Of a stretch of 64,000 nt of DNA, positions 1-11,700 are shown in pieces. The first letter of the stretch is position 1. Every line of letters begins with the position of its first letter. A program made the translations under genes and the position numbers. Under the pieces are notes generated by a model. It had not been told where the DNA came from. It searched no databases and saw only the letters and a program-made list of their open reading frames with translations. The stretch covers positions 176,501 to 240,500 of the forward strand of contig JAOTOL010001437.1 in NCBI GenBank assembly GCA_034440575.1, in the 5' to 3' direction. Source of the DNA: Imbricaverruca yamaguchii. Taxonomy: Eukaryota > Arthropoda > Thecostraca > Neoverrucidae.

Positions 1-214
1 ACGCGACGGGACGGTATTGAGGTCAAAGTCCAATTTCAATAACATTGCAGAGTGCGCCGTCGCGGAAGGGGAGCGCTCTGGTTTCTCCCCCTCCATAGGT
101 CTGCTCTACGTTCGACAAACATGGGGTCTGGCCAGTGACCAATAGCATGCGCTGTAGACGTTGGAGACCCAAGCGACGGATTTTTGACAGAGGCATCGCA
201 CCACCAACAGTCAC

Positions 215-335
215 TTGTCGGTGGGGAGAACAACAAAGGAAGAGGTTCCCGGGCTCATGAAAATTCATTATTTCACGGACGGATGCGCTGCGCAATGCAA
301 AAACAAGTACAGCTTCGCGAATCTGTGCTATTGTA
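215..335 (+). pseudogene. fragment of uncharacterised invertebrate protein family (part 1)
   Basis: Translation in frame from 215 reads ...LMKIHYFTDGCAAQCKNK followed by YSFANLCY. I recall this HYF-S/T-DG-AAQ-KN motif from an uncharacterised protein family found repeatedly in invertebrate genomes, often near transposons; that is memory, not a search. The coding look stops near a GTAAGG at about 331, which could be a donor site. The matching downstream part lies at 2906-3243. No start or catalytic motif is seen, so it may be an exon of a decayed gene or a transposon-derived fragment. Confidence 0.4.
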
Positions 336-340
336 AGGAG

Positions 341-2900
341 GCTTACATTTATTTTTTCCCTCGTGTAGCTTTCACATTTTCCCCACCTTCCCCTTCCCTT
401 ACAAACATTTGCCCCGAGAAGTAAAAGCAAACGCGAGTGACGCTGGCGCGAAGATCAGAAGGCGGCTCCGGAAACAACAACCCGAGTAATGGCCTGGCAC
501 CTTCAGCTGGCAGACATGGGTCCAAACACCAGCTGGACCACCTCCAGCAGAAGGGTCATCGGCCCGTGAGGTCGATGTGCCGGACCTGGAGCCGTCGCCA
601 CCCAATCCAGAACCTTCTAGAACGCCATGAAGGCCCCAGGCGGCAAAGGCAAACCCGACGAATCAAAAACTGGAGGTCACCCCCGAAGCCCTGGGAGTGG
701 GTGCACAAAAAAGGAGGCGGGGCTAAATAAAATTCAAGAGAGCAGAACAGGACAGACGGAACAGGAGAGACGTGCATAGGGGACTGGAAGACGCGCGGCA
801 GTGGACGCCGGACCGACGCATCAGAGGCGTCCAGCGGTGGCCAGATGGCTGAGTTCTCGGATGGAGGAGATGAAGTGATCAGCTGAGGCCACTCGCCACT
901 CACCATCTAGCATGTGAGTGTTGTATTTCTGACATGTCTTCCTCCTTCCCAAATCTTTCCGAACCAACCTAAATTCTCTTCCGCAGCTTCTGCCTTCTCA
1001 CCAAATACATTGCTGGGAGCGACCTGTCTCATGGGGGGGGAGGGACCAAGTAGGATACGTTCAGGATGGGGAGGAAGTGGACAGAGATGTTGGAGATGGC
1101 GAGAAGTGTATGAGCAGTGTGTGCGTAATGCGATGCGGCGTATGTAAATTTAGATATATTAGATTAAGCATATAAGTTCTCTGGTGACATCATCAAAGAC
1201 CGGCGGTAGCATTTCGGCAGTGATGGACAGGAGGAGCGGCAGAGCAAGGCTGGATGAAACAAGACAGAGTGCAGCACAATGATGTTTGGATATATGCATG
1301 ATATTAATTTGTGCTATGAAGTAAATTTATAAGCGAGGCAGCCGACCTGCGAGCCGTCCTTCTATGGACTGAACGTTTCCGGGTGGTGGTAGTGAGTGTT
1401 CAAGCCAGTTCACTTTCTCCAAAATATTATTATTGTTATATATATGACGTGCGTTTGGATAATGTCTAATTGAGAGAGGGTGCGATGAACGGACACTTCG
1501 GGGGCATTACATCACCTGCTCCGGATCTCTTGACCGCAAAATTCCGCTGGCATCTGCGACCCAGGGGTGCAGGTGAGGGGGCGAACATGGTATGCAGGTG
1601 AGAGGGCGAACATGGAGGGGCCGATAAAGGGGCCACCACATTGCGTTTTCCGGAAGTCTGACACCGGACTATAGGGTAGAGGCAAAACACTGCCCGGTAA
1701 TGTGTCCACCGCCGAACACTGCACGTGGGCACGGTTGGTGCAGTGATTCGAGGGACACATGGACGGGTTTGGCATGCCATAAGCCCTGAGGCTAAAATGG
1801 TAGGGCCGGCTAGAGTATGACGACGACCAGGTACGTGCCCAACGTGGTAGGGATCCGTGCCCGCCCGTGGGGTACGTCAGACCTGGTCGCAAGCGTACGA
1901 CGAATAAGGCCCGGCGCGGCATCGATCGAACTTAAGGCCAGGTATGTCGGCCAAAGACACCAGAGGACTTGTATCAGCCCTCGGAGCCAGTACAATGAGC
2001 TCCTCGTTGCAGTTAAGACTTTGTCCAGGCGAGGAACACTGCCAATAATGGCTAGGCCGGCCATGGTTAGCAGTGAAAGGTTTACTTGTTCGGTCAACTT
2101 AACATCAAAATTGAGCGATGGTCTGTCGATCTATGTGTTTGTGTACCGCTGAGGGGGGGGGGGGGGGTCGGGAGCTAAATTTGGGGACCAAGCAGTTCAT
2201 TAATTAATAAGGAGAGCATGAATGGGGCGAGCGAATGTGAAGTGAAGGACGAGAATGAATGTGAATAGGTAGCTTTAAGTATCAGCGGAAGCCGCTTGGG
2301 GCTCAACGCAGGCACCTATTTCGTGTCGTACATTGCACAAAATTAAACTATTACTAGCGTCCAAAAAGTCCCAACACGGGACATGTCATTCAAACCAATG
2401 GCAAATTTAATTATCATCAATTATCTAATGCAACGTATTAATGATAATCTGGCTAATGACTCTCACTTACCTATATGGTGTTCCAATAACTTCGACCTCG
2501 CACATATATAAATTCGTGTTAGGGACGGAAACTCAAACCAACATCTCGTCGGCTGGGGTTTGGGGAATGTGTGGTGGAGTTGGCGGCGAAAAACAACACA
2601 ATGCACCACTGGCATAGCCACAATAAACAAAGGAGTGAGTTAGGTCAAGGCCTCAATAAGTCAGTTAGTTCAAGTAGTTCAATCAGTTCCAGTCTAGCTT
2701 AGGTTAGGCTGGATCTAAAATACACTTTACACAACCATACAATTCACCCAGAGTTAGAGCACTATCAGGAACAGCTTTCACCCACACCACACACACCCAC
2801 ACCCCACTCACCCCACATACACCCACCCCACTTACACCCTGCACACCCACACCCCCACAACACCGCGCACCCGCACCCGCCGCCACCCCGACACCCAACC
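341..2900. other. non-coding stretch, no gene recognised
   Basis: No convincing protein similarity was found in any frame. It contains a G homopolymer at about 2152-2167 and a CA/CCCACA-rich low-complexity block at about 2776-2890. If the fragments at 215-335 and 2906-3243 belong together, this is their intron or an insertion between them. Confidence 0.5.
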
Positions 2901-2905
2901 ACTAC

Positions 2906-3243
2906 ACTATCATGACATCGACTTCCCCGGTGTGACATGTGAGTGTCACTTTTTTGCCACGTACCTCGAGAGCCTGCGGCGCCCGGTAAAAGATCAAATC
3001 CTCACACCAGAGGACATGTACAGATTTCTCACCGGGCAGCTTGTCACAAAGATTAAGTTTTTCTATGTGACAAAACAGAGGAAGTACAGAAGGCTGAGCA
3101 GGAGCTGAATGGCCGCTTCACCAAAGCCGTTACGATCAAGGGAACAAGAAAGCACCACAGGTTCTGCCCTGTGAGTCAGAAAATAATGCGGAGCCACGCC
3201 CTCTCAGAAGACAAGACTGGCAATCATGTCAAGGTGTTGAAGT
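2906..3243 (+). pseudogene. fragment of the same uncharacterised family (part 2), frameshifted
   Basis: The frame starting near 2906 reads YHDIDFPGVTCECHFFAT, then LRRPVKDQILTPEDMYRFL and KIKFFYVTKQ. It continues LCY from part 1 in the order I remember for the family, apparently lacking a glycine-rich segment after FFAT. After about 3090 the coding signal shifts frame and goes on as EAEQELNGRFTKAVTIKGTR and KHHRFCPVSQKI, ending with TGA near 3243. The frameshift and missing segment make it a pseudogene. The function of the family is unknown to me. Confidence 0.4.
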
Positions 3244-3415
3244 GATATGTTGGTGCGCTAGTGTCGTATTCCATCGATAGGAATATGTCAATGGGCACCT
3301 GCCATTTTACGTATAATCATGCAATCAGTACAGGAACACAAGGTGTGATATGTTGGTGCGCTGGTGTCGTGCTGTTCTATCGATAGGTATATACATATGT
3401 CAATGGGCATCTATA
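3239..3415. repeat. direct duplication, about 65 bp, two copies
   Basis: The segment starting GTGATATGTTGGTGCGCT occurs at about 3242 and again at about 3347. Each copy contains a CTATCGATAGG-like core and ends in ATATGTCAATGGGCA. The second copy is slightly expanded. It is a local tandem duplication with no coding content. Confidence 0.7.
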
Positions 3416-4740
3416 ATTGTATCGGTGACCTGACCTCAGGTCACGTGACCTAACTTGACCCATCTGGGTAATCCCACATATCACTGTAACCGTTTTGATG
3501 TGACGAACAGTTCAGCTATTGAGTTGAGTTCAGCTATTTAGCTCATTTAGGGATTCAGTTTTAGTCAGAAATAAATTCGTGACCGCAGATCCAATGACCT
3601 TGAACACCTAATGTCAATGTCACCTGATGACCTGATGGCAGTATAACAGACACCAACCGACAGGTTTCGTCGTCAGGAGGCACTCTGGACCATTTCGAAA
3701 CCGTGTACCAAATAGATGCGAAGTTATCAACGGACATGGGGCCCAACCAGCGTGTTGTGTCAGCACTGCGATGCCCAAAAGTACTTTTTACAGGTCGAAC
3801 CCCAAGTTTTAAAATTTATTTATTTGAAATAGCATGAATGGGACTCAAATCGTCATCAGATAAAAGTTATAATTTCAGCAGCCAAAGGGTCAGGGTCACG
3901 CTGCAAAAGATATGTTATGAGGTAATGTGACCTAATAAATAGAAAATAGAAAATCCGAGATAGCCAACTTGTTCCTTGATACATCCAAATTCAACCAAAA
4001 AAGTTCAATGAAATAGCTCCCTTAGCCTCAAAGTTATGGGTCGTCAAAGTTAGTCCTCTTCACTGACCTTGGAAAACTTGCCAAAACTGTATCTTGGGAA
4101 GTATTTTTGGGGGGATTTTTTCATCATAAATAAATGTTTTGCCCTTGAAAGCCCCGGTACACAACTTTTCAAGAAAATAACAAGTGGTCGGACGGCGCCC
4201 ACCGGTTGAGTTATCATGGAATTCCTCAGTAGTCTCCATTGCAATTCGGTGTTCTAGCACTTTTAATCCAAATGTCTTCATTGAATAGATTCTAGGAACA
4301 TGTTTGCTAAGCAGAGATTGTTGCATATACCGTGAGTCCACCATCTGACAGAACCATTTCTGTTGAACGGCATAACTTGAATTAGATGCTCAACATGCCA
4401 TCAATGCTGCTACGCAGTTACCCAGCTGCCAAGATCTACGCGGGTCAGTTCCCATGTTCGTCATGTGCCTTGTCAGGTTACATAACAAGCATCACTCATC
4501 ACTCGTCACATCATGACCCTTCATATCACTCCTCATGTGATCTTGTCAGGTCACATCACGAGCGCCTAATCCTCTCGGGGGATTCTGAAATGTCGAGAGG
4601 TGTTCTTTCACTTGAAGTTGATATTATATGGTATGGACTTCACCATTGTACATATACTACCATAATAAATGATAGAAAAAACATTTTGTTATGTCTCATG
4701 CTTGAAAATGAAGTGCAGCGATGTTTTTTGTTTTCTTTGT
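3416..4740. other. intergenic stretch, nothing recognised
   Basis: This AT-moderate sequence contains GGTCACGTGACCT-like motifs near 3430-3460 that resemble parts of other dispersed repeats in the window. No gene, RNA or complete element was identified. Confidence 0.4.
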
Positions 4741-4741
4741 A

Positions 4742-4850
4742 GGGTGGTTCTCGACGCACTTTATGCACAATCACGGCTAATGGGGCCGCCCACACTGTTT
4801 CGCCGGTGGGCCGCGATATTGGGAAATTTTATTCGAGTGGTGCGAGTGGT
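4742..4850 (-). mobile_element. partial SINE, tail half (family of 37544-37725)
   Basis: Read on the minus strand, this matches the 3' half of the SINE at 37544-37725: CACCACTCG, TTTCCCAAT, GCGGCCCACCG, GTGTGGGCGGC, AAGTGCGTCGA and AACCACCC in the same order. The tRNA-like head is missing. It is a 5'-truncated retroposed copy. Confidence 0.75.
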
Positions 4851-5686
4851 ATCAGAAGTGCTACGATCTGATATGTGCAGCTTTTGTTTAGTTATGGATA
4901 GCAGGGAGGTTTTTTCTAGCGTATTCAAATGTGTGCGTGCCATTTTTTAGGACATTTATATGTCTAAAAAATAGGAGTACCAGCTACCATTGCTGTCCCC
5001 ACACTTTGAAAGGTGGGAGGGCCATGTCCCCCTTACCCCTACGCCTATGCATGAGTCAGTTATGAAGGCCTACTCTGTGGGGTTCAATGTTCAACTAGAA
5101 ATTGTCAGCACATGTCAGCTTTGGGAGTACGCAGTCCTTCCAAATATGTAATAGTTCTACCTGTTCTTTAGGCGTTCCTCTATTTCTATTTAAATGGCCC
5201 ATTGCTAAGCTCAGAGAAGAGCGAACTGTCTGTAAGAGAAAATGATGATACAAGTCGGTTTCAATGCTTAATTATAATTTCTATTTGGTGCTTCGCATGG
5301 CATCCATTCTGCGAATTACTCCCCTCCCGCCAGTGCAGCCTTTTATGACGTCATAATCTACCCGTACATGCTGGACAATTTCGTAATAACTTCCTTCGAA
5401 CACTAACTTGATTGCAGCAATTTGGATTTGGATTGCAGATGGTGGTGTGATGGCGGGATGTGCTTGATGACAAAGGGTTATTGAATTTGGAAATATGGTG
5501 CAGTTCTCTGGGGGTTTAGTGTGGGAATGTGTGTTCGAATGGATAAATAGAGAGCTTTGAATCGAAATGGTTGAACTGTGGTTTCTCCCAGCAAGGACGA
5601 GCGGTGTCGTGTCTCCTTGCATCATTTTTGGATCAGGTTTAGACACTTCCTAGTCTGCATAGCTACCTGGGTAGACAGGCACAAAG
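4851..5686. other. upstream region of the ATAD2-like gene, nothing recognised
   Basis: No open frame with recognisable content and no repeat family was identified here. It would be the 5' flank of the ATAD2-like gene if the exon at 5727 is its first exon. Confidence 0.4.
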
Positions 5687-5688
5687 CG

Positions 5689-5695
5689 ATATATA
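5689..5695 (+). promoter_or_regulatory. possible TATA box (ATATATA)
   Basis: ATATATA lies 32 bases upstream of the ATG at 5727. The spacing leaves room only for a very short 5' leader, so it is a weak candidate. AT-rich hexamers like this arise often by chance. Confidence 0.2.
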
Positions 5696-5726
5696 CCGGC
5701 AGGCATCTTAGTTCACATAATTCGTG

Positions 5727-5789
5727 ATGGTGCGAACAAGACATTCCCATCGGAGAGGAGTTGACAGTTCTGCTGGTGATCTAAAGGAG
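5727..5789 (+). CDS. ATAD2B: ATAD2-like exon 1 (candidate start exon)
   Basis: ATG at 5727 opens [20 protein letters not shown] plus E, then a strong donor, GAG|GTATGT. The basic MVRTR start resembles the MVNTRKSS start I recall for ATAD2B. The exon ends in phase 0, matching exon 2 read from 14804. If this exon is wrong, translation could begin at ATG 14846 in exon 2. Confidence 0.55.
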
Positions 5790-8700
5790 GTATGTACAGA
5801 GTTGTATCTGCTGCTTAATATCAATATTTGTATTGCGAACATGATTATTGCATAGTAAAAGTGGCAGTGAAATTTCAACTTGGATGATCTGCTACTAATC
5901 TTTACAGGGTTTGAGTTTAAAACTGCAGTGTTGTACTGAGATGGCAGGTTTCAATTAATTGTAATTTGTGGTTAACTGACAGTCAAAGTCTGATAGATGC
6001 CACTGATGACCTGATAGATGCAGCATTGTACATAGTATCATCAGGTGATCAGACTTAATTAGAACCACAAGGCCCTATCCAGGTTAAGTCCATAAAGGGA
6101 AGATATCATAACCCTGGCAAAAGACATAAAGACATAAAGACATAAATGATTAGTGCAACTATGAGCCACAAGGGCCCTTCTTGGTTGCACTCTGTACACT
6201 AAACCAGTTGCCCACCAAATCTGTCAATCAGCCCTCCTTGTAATACTGAAAAGCAAGCCCTCCATTCTTATAATGCTTGTCTATGCTGTTTTTAAAGATG
6301 TTCAATGTGCTGCTACTGACAATGTTTTCTGGCAGCTGGTTCCAGTGTTCTACTACCCTGTTGGTGAAGAAAGTCTGCCTTAACCTTGTTCTGCTGTGGT
6401 TAACTTTAATTTTGAATTTATGACCTCTAATTGCATCATTTCTGTTCATTCTAAACATTTCCCCAAGATATCCCCTCTCCCGACCATGGACAAATTTAAA
6501 GACCTCGATGAGATCTCCTCTCAGCCTTCTATATCTAAGTTAAAACATATTTAAGTTCTTCAATCTTTCCTCATATGCCAGGTTGCTTATGCCATTAACC
6601 ATTTTTGTAGCCCTCTTTTGTACTCTCTCTAGAAGCCAACAATCTTTTTCATAGCTAGGAGACCAAGCTTGGATGCAGTATTCCAAATGTGATCTGACAT
6701 ATGCACAGTAAAGCTTCCTGATGACTTCCTCACTTCTGTATGATACATTCATATTTATTGCCCCGAGCATTCTCAGTGCCTTCTTCCTGGCTTCCTTGGT
6801 CTGTTCTGATGCCCCCAATGGTGTATAATTTAAGGGAAAAATAAAAAAAAAAAAAAAAAAGTCTAGAATAACACCTAAATCCTTCTCCTGTTGAGTCACT
6901 GATAGCACTTGGCCACCCATCAAGTATGGATTCTTCATATGCTGCTTACCTACATGCATGATTTTGCACTTATCAAAATTAAATTTCATTTGCCATTCTT
7001 CGGACCACTTCACAAGTTTGTCTAAGTCTTTTTGCAGCGAGATATGCTCATCTTGACCTGTTATTGCCCTAAAGACCTTCAAATTATCCGCAAATTTCAA
7101 AACTTTACTGCTTAGGCAACTTTCAATGTTATTTACAAATATAATGAACAGTAGTGGCCACAGTACTGACCCCTGGGGAACTCCACTAAGAACATTTTGC
7201 CATGATGACTTTGTACCATTTAGCATCACTCGTTGCTGTCTATCTGAAAGCCACAACTCTATCCATTTTAAGACGCTACCCGCAATATCACGGAACTGAA
7301 GCTTTATCATTAACCCTTTATGGGGTACCTTGTCAAAGGCCTTACTAAAGTCAAGATATGCTACATCAACCTGATTTTCCTGATCACATTGTTCTGTGGC
7401 AAAGTTCGAAAAGTCCAAGAGATTTGTGAGACACGATCGTCCTTTTCTAAACCCATGTTGGGTATCTTGAATCAATCTGCTACCTTCCAGATAACTAACT
7501 ATTCTATCCTTGATAATTGATTTGAGTACCTTGCGGACTAGGGATGTGAGACTTACTGGCCTATAGTTTTCAACTTTCCCTCTTTCTCCTTTCTTGAAAA
7601 TAGAAACTATATTTGCCCTTTTCCAATCGGTTGGAATTTCATTTTGTGAAACTGATCTACAAAATATTATACTAAGTGGAAATGCCAGTTCCTTTTCAGT
7701 TTCCCACAACACCCTAGCATAAATTTCATCAGGTCCTGTTGCCTTGTTTGACTTTATTTTCCTAATTGATTGTAAACAACATCACTATCAATGAAATCAA
7801 CATCATTTGTCAGATCATATGTCACTGAACTATGGTGTACGGTCGGCAGATTGGTCATATCTTCCAATGCAAACGCTGATTTAAACTGCTTGCTCAGCTC
7901 CTCAACCATCTCACAATCCTCACCCAATGTAGTCCCGTTTACTTCCAGTGGACCATACATCGGATATTGATTGAGGTCGGGTAACAAGTGTTAAAAACAT
8001 ACCACAAGGGCACTATTTGTCACGTGATGCAGCAGACTCGGAATAGCACTGGTGGGAATGGGCTTCCCAAAACAAACGTAAACCATTACAGGCGCCGGCA
8101 CTGTTCCGTATAATTCCACAGAGTAAGAGTTAAATATAGTAGGGCATGTTCCGAGCTGGAAACTCGCAAATGTCGCAACCAATGCTGGGATGCGGGGGAA
8201 ACTTTCATCAAGGCCACTCAACAGATACAGCCCAACTTCCCTACCTACACCTTAACACTGGCATTGGTCGCACTCCAAGAAACACCAACGGCGCGCACAC
8301 TAGAAACTGATGGCTAGCCATGCTCTCCAGTTCCAGACATCTATCGAGTCTGCACTTCTAGCCCCAAACGTTTGGAATACAGCCCAAAGTTCCTGTCAGA
8401 CACAGATCACCAGACCACCGGCCTCAGACCCACAACAGGTACGGCATAAGAGTACACCATCCATCCGGTGTCAGCCTGCTGCTTTAGCCGGCCGGCCGGG
8501 CCCAGCCCCGGCGGGGCGGGCACCAGGTGGGGGGGGGGCGCCCACAAAAGTTTAAAAAAAAATGCACTGAAGTCCAAGAAACACCACTTCCCTAATTCCA
8601 AACATCCCGTCACATCACATATAAATGACAATATGCCTTATATATTCAGTCCTACTAACTCAGTTACTTGGGGACGAGTAGTCTAGGGGTAAGTTGCTTG

Positions 8701-11700
8701 TCTCACAATTGAAAGGTTGTGGGTTCAAGTCTCACCTGTCACTGCTCTTCGCCTGCAACCAATCAGCATGATAGATTGGCAATGCTACGCGACTCAACTG
8801 CCAGTGTGTCATAAAAACCAATAACCAATAACCATCACTCAGTTATCTACCACATGCAACATGAGTGCCACACTAGTAATTTTCAGACTGTCTTCACCCA
8901 TCCCATCTTGGGGGGTCTTAACTTGCTTAACATGTCCCATCTCTGGGGGTCTTCAATTGCCCCTCTCAGGTTTTTCATGGATAGTGGACAAACAGCACAC
9001 AGCAGTGTGCCCAAATTTGGCATACCATTTCCCACATCAACTTGGCATGCTGTTTCAAAATGTTGAAGTCAGGCCATCTAGGGTCAATGAGTCAAGGTCA
9101 AGTGAGGTCACCTCCAAAAAAGTTCACCCAGTTGTCACACTTTAATGGAATACAAATATTTGAATTAAACTTTCAGAGTTTGTTTACCTTTAGGGATGCA
9201 ACAAAATGTATCAGTGTAATTTTTTTTTACTACATAAATTAATATAAATAAATCAATATAAATTTTCCATATTTGCTAATTGCAGTTCAAATATAAGATT
9301 CTGGCTAAAGTAAGCATTTTTTATTTGGGCAAGTTGACTTCCAACGTTTCTCAGTCTGCTCTACTCATTGGAAAGGGAAAATTGAAGAAAACTTGGAAAC
9401 TCAAAATTTTGAAGTTTCACAAAAATAACAGTTTTTTTTTTTGGGGGGGGGGGCAAAAAATTGTATGGCCGTGGTCGATTTTGCTGTCCTTTTCTTGCAC
9501 CAAATATTTTTTTATATATAAAATATCCCCAGTGTGAACTCCACAGAGCCAAAAACAATGTAAGTAGTGAAGTCATGAAAATCTAACCCTTCTGGTGACA
9601 TCAATTTTGGTGGGTAATTGTTTTGGTGATGGATCCAGACCCTACTTGTCAAGCACTTTCTGGTGACACCTCTTTTGTTTTCATGTGATGCTTAGTTTGG
9701 ATTTTAGAGGGGGGTTACTCTCTGCCCCCAAGATGGGATGTGAGGATCTGACTGGAGAGATGGTGTGGGTTAAGGGGGTAAATTTGTGCTTTAATGCATT
9801 TTCAATTTTCCATGAATACCATTATTATGAATGTGAATCTGAGGACATGACCACCAATTTTCATAACTTGTGCTTACTTTTCAAGTTGAAAGTTGATGTC
9901 ATAGGCTTGTCATTAGAACAGCCCATCTTCATGAGTGTTTATCATACCTGATTTTTTGGAATACCATGTTTATGAATGTGATTTTGGTATTTCTCAGACA
10001 TGATTAGGGAAAGTTCAACACTCCATGTAGTGGATTAAACATTTCACATAGAAAATACTTCCTTTCAAAATTTTTCCTCAAATATTGCACACAAACAGCC
10101 TTGTTCACCAACATAGCAACACAATGTTGGCAGACAGATGCTCTGCTCCAATTCATTGCCAGAATATATTACATTTACATACCTAACCTAACCAAACATA
10201 ACCTAATCAAATTTCTTGATGATGTTACTAGCCTTTCTCTCAATGTTACTAGCTGCTCTCAATGACATTAATAACTACTAATTATCTGAGAGGGCTTCAG
10301 GAACATCTTAGTGTGATACATGAAAATTATCAAATTCAGTGTGAATACACAGCTTGTGATGTTAGTGAGCCTCAGACTACCTGTAATTGGCTTCAGACTA
10401 CCTGTAAGACTACACACTTGACCATTCTGTAAAATGTTCTCCCTGACCTCTAACTCCAGTCTGTCTCTAGAAGCCTGCCTACATCCCACTCATATCATGT
10501 GGGTGGCATGCAATGAAGGTGGTGAAACCAATGGTCTTTAGAGACCTCCAGAGCTACCAGGCATCAGCATCCTTAAATTGATTATTTTTATGATGAAGCA
10601 AAAGGTGATGTCAAGGAGCAAACTGGTGTAGAAAAATGTGCATATGCATGCATAATGTTCATTAATGAGTGTTCTTCAATTGTTTCCTGATTGTTTGATG
10701 ACGGTCATACTGTTGGTAGTGTTTCTGCTGTTTTCACCGATCAGAGCAATTCTGCTGCCAGAAGCCATACAAAGTTTTAAAGACTTAAATACCACAGTGA
10801 CAGTGCGACAGTGACAGGCTATGATCTTAACCCGCTCTGTCTTTTCTGTCAGATCCTCACACCCCCATCTCAGGGGTGGACAGTAACCCCCTCTAAAATC
10901 CAAACTAAGCATAGCACGAAAACGAAAGAGGTATCATCGGAAAGTGCTCGACAAGTAGGGTCCGGATCCACCTCCCAAAGCAATTCCCCCCAAAAAGTGA
11001 CGTCACTAGGGGGCTATATTTTCATGACTTCACAACATCCATTATGTTTTTTGTTGTGGGGAATTCATTTTGGGGGATATTTGACGATACAAAATTATTT
11101 GGAATCAGAAAGGACAGCAAAATCGACCACGGCAATACATTTTTTTCGTCCCCAAAAATAAAAATGTTAATTTTTCGAAATTTCAAAATTTTGAGTTTTA
11201 AAGTTTTCTTTACTTTTCCTTTTCTGATTGGTGGAGCAGGCCGATAAACGTTGTTGGAAGTCAACTTGCCCTAATAAAAAATGCTTACTTTAGCCAGAAT
11301 CTTCAATTTAAACTGCTATAGGAAAATATAGAAAAATTGTATCCAGTCAAAAATGGGAAAAAATTAAAAGTTCCTCGGAAACATTTTGTTGCATCCCTAA
11401 AGATAAGCAAATGCTGAAAGTTTCATTAAAATATCTGTATCCGTTAAAGCGTTACACTGGTTAAACTTTTGTGGAGGTGACCTCACTTGACCTTGACTAA
11501 CTCGTTGACCCTATATGACCTAACATTGAAATTTTAACATAACCTACCAAATTGATGTGGGAAAATGTATGCCAAATTTTGGCATGCTGCCTCGCGCCGT
11601 ATGTTCATTATCCGCGAAAAACCTGAGGGGGTGGTTGAAGACCCCCTAAGATGGCATAGAATAAGAAAAGGTGATGTCAAAATAGTCTCCTGGAAATATT

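Noticed and set aside
1808..2152. Open frame of about 110 codons
   Set aside because: No recognisable motif, overlapping frames on the other strand, ends in a G run.
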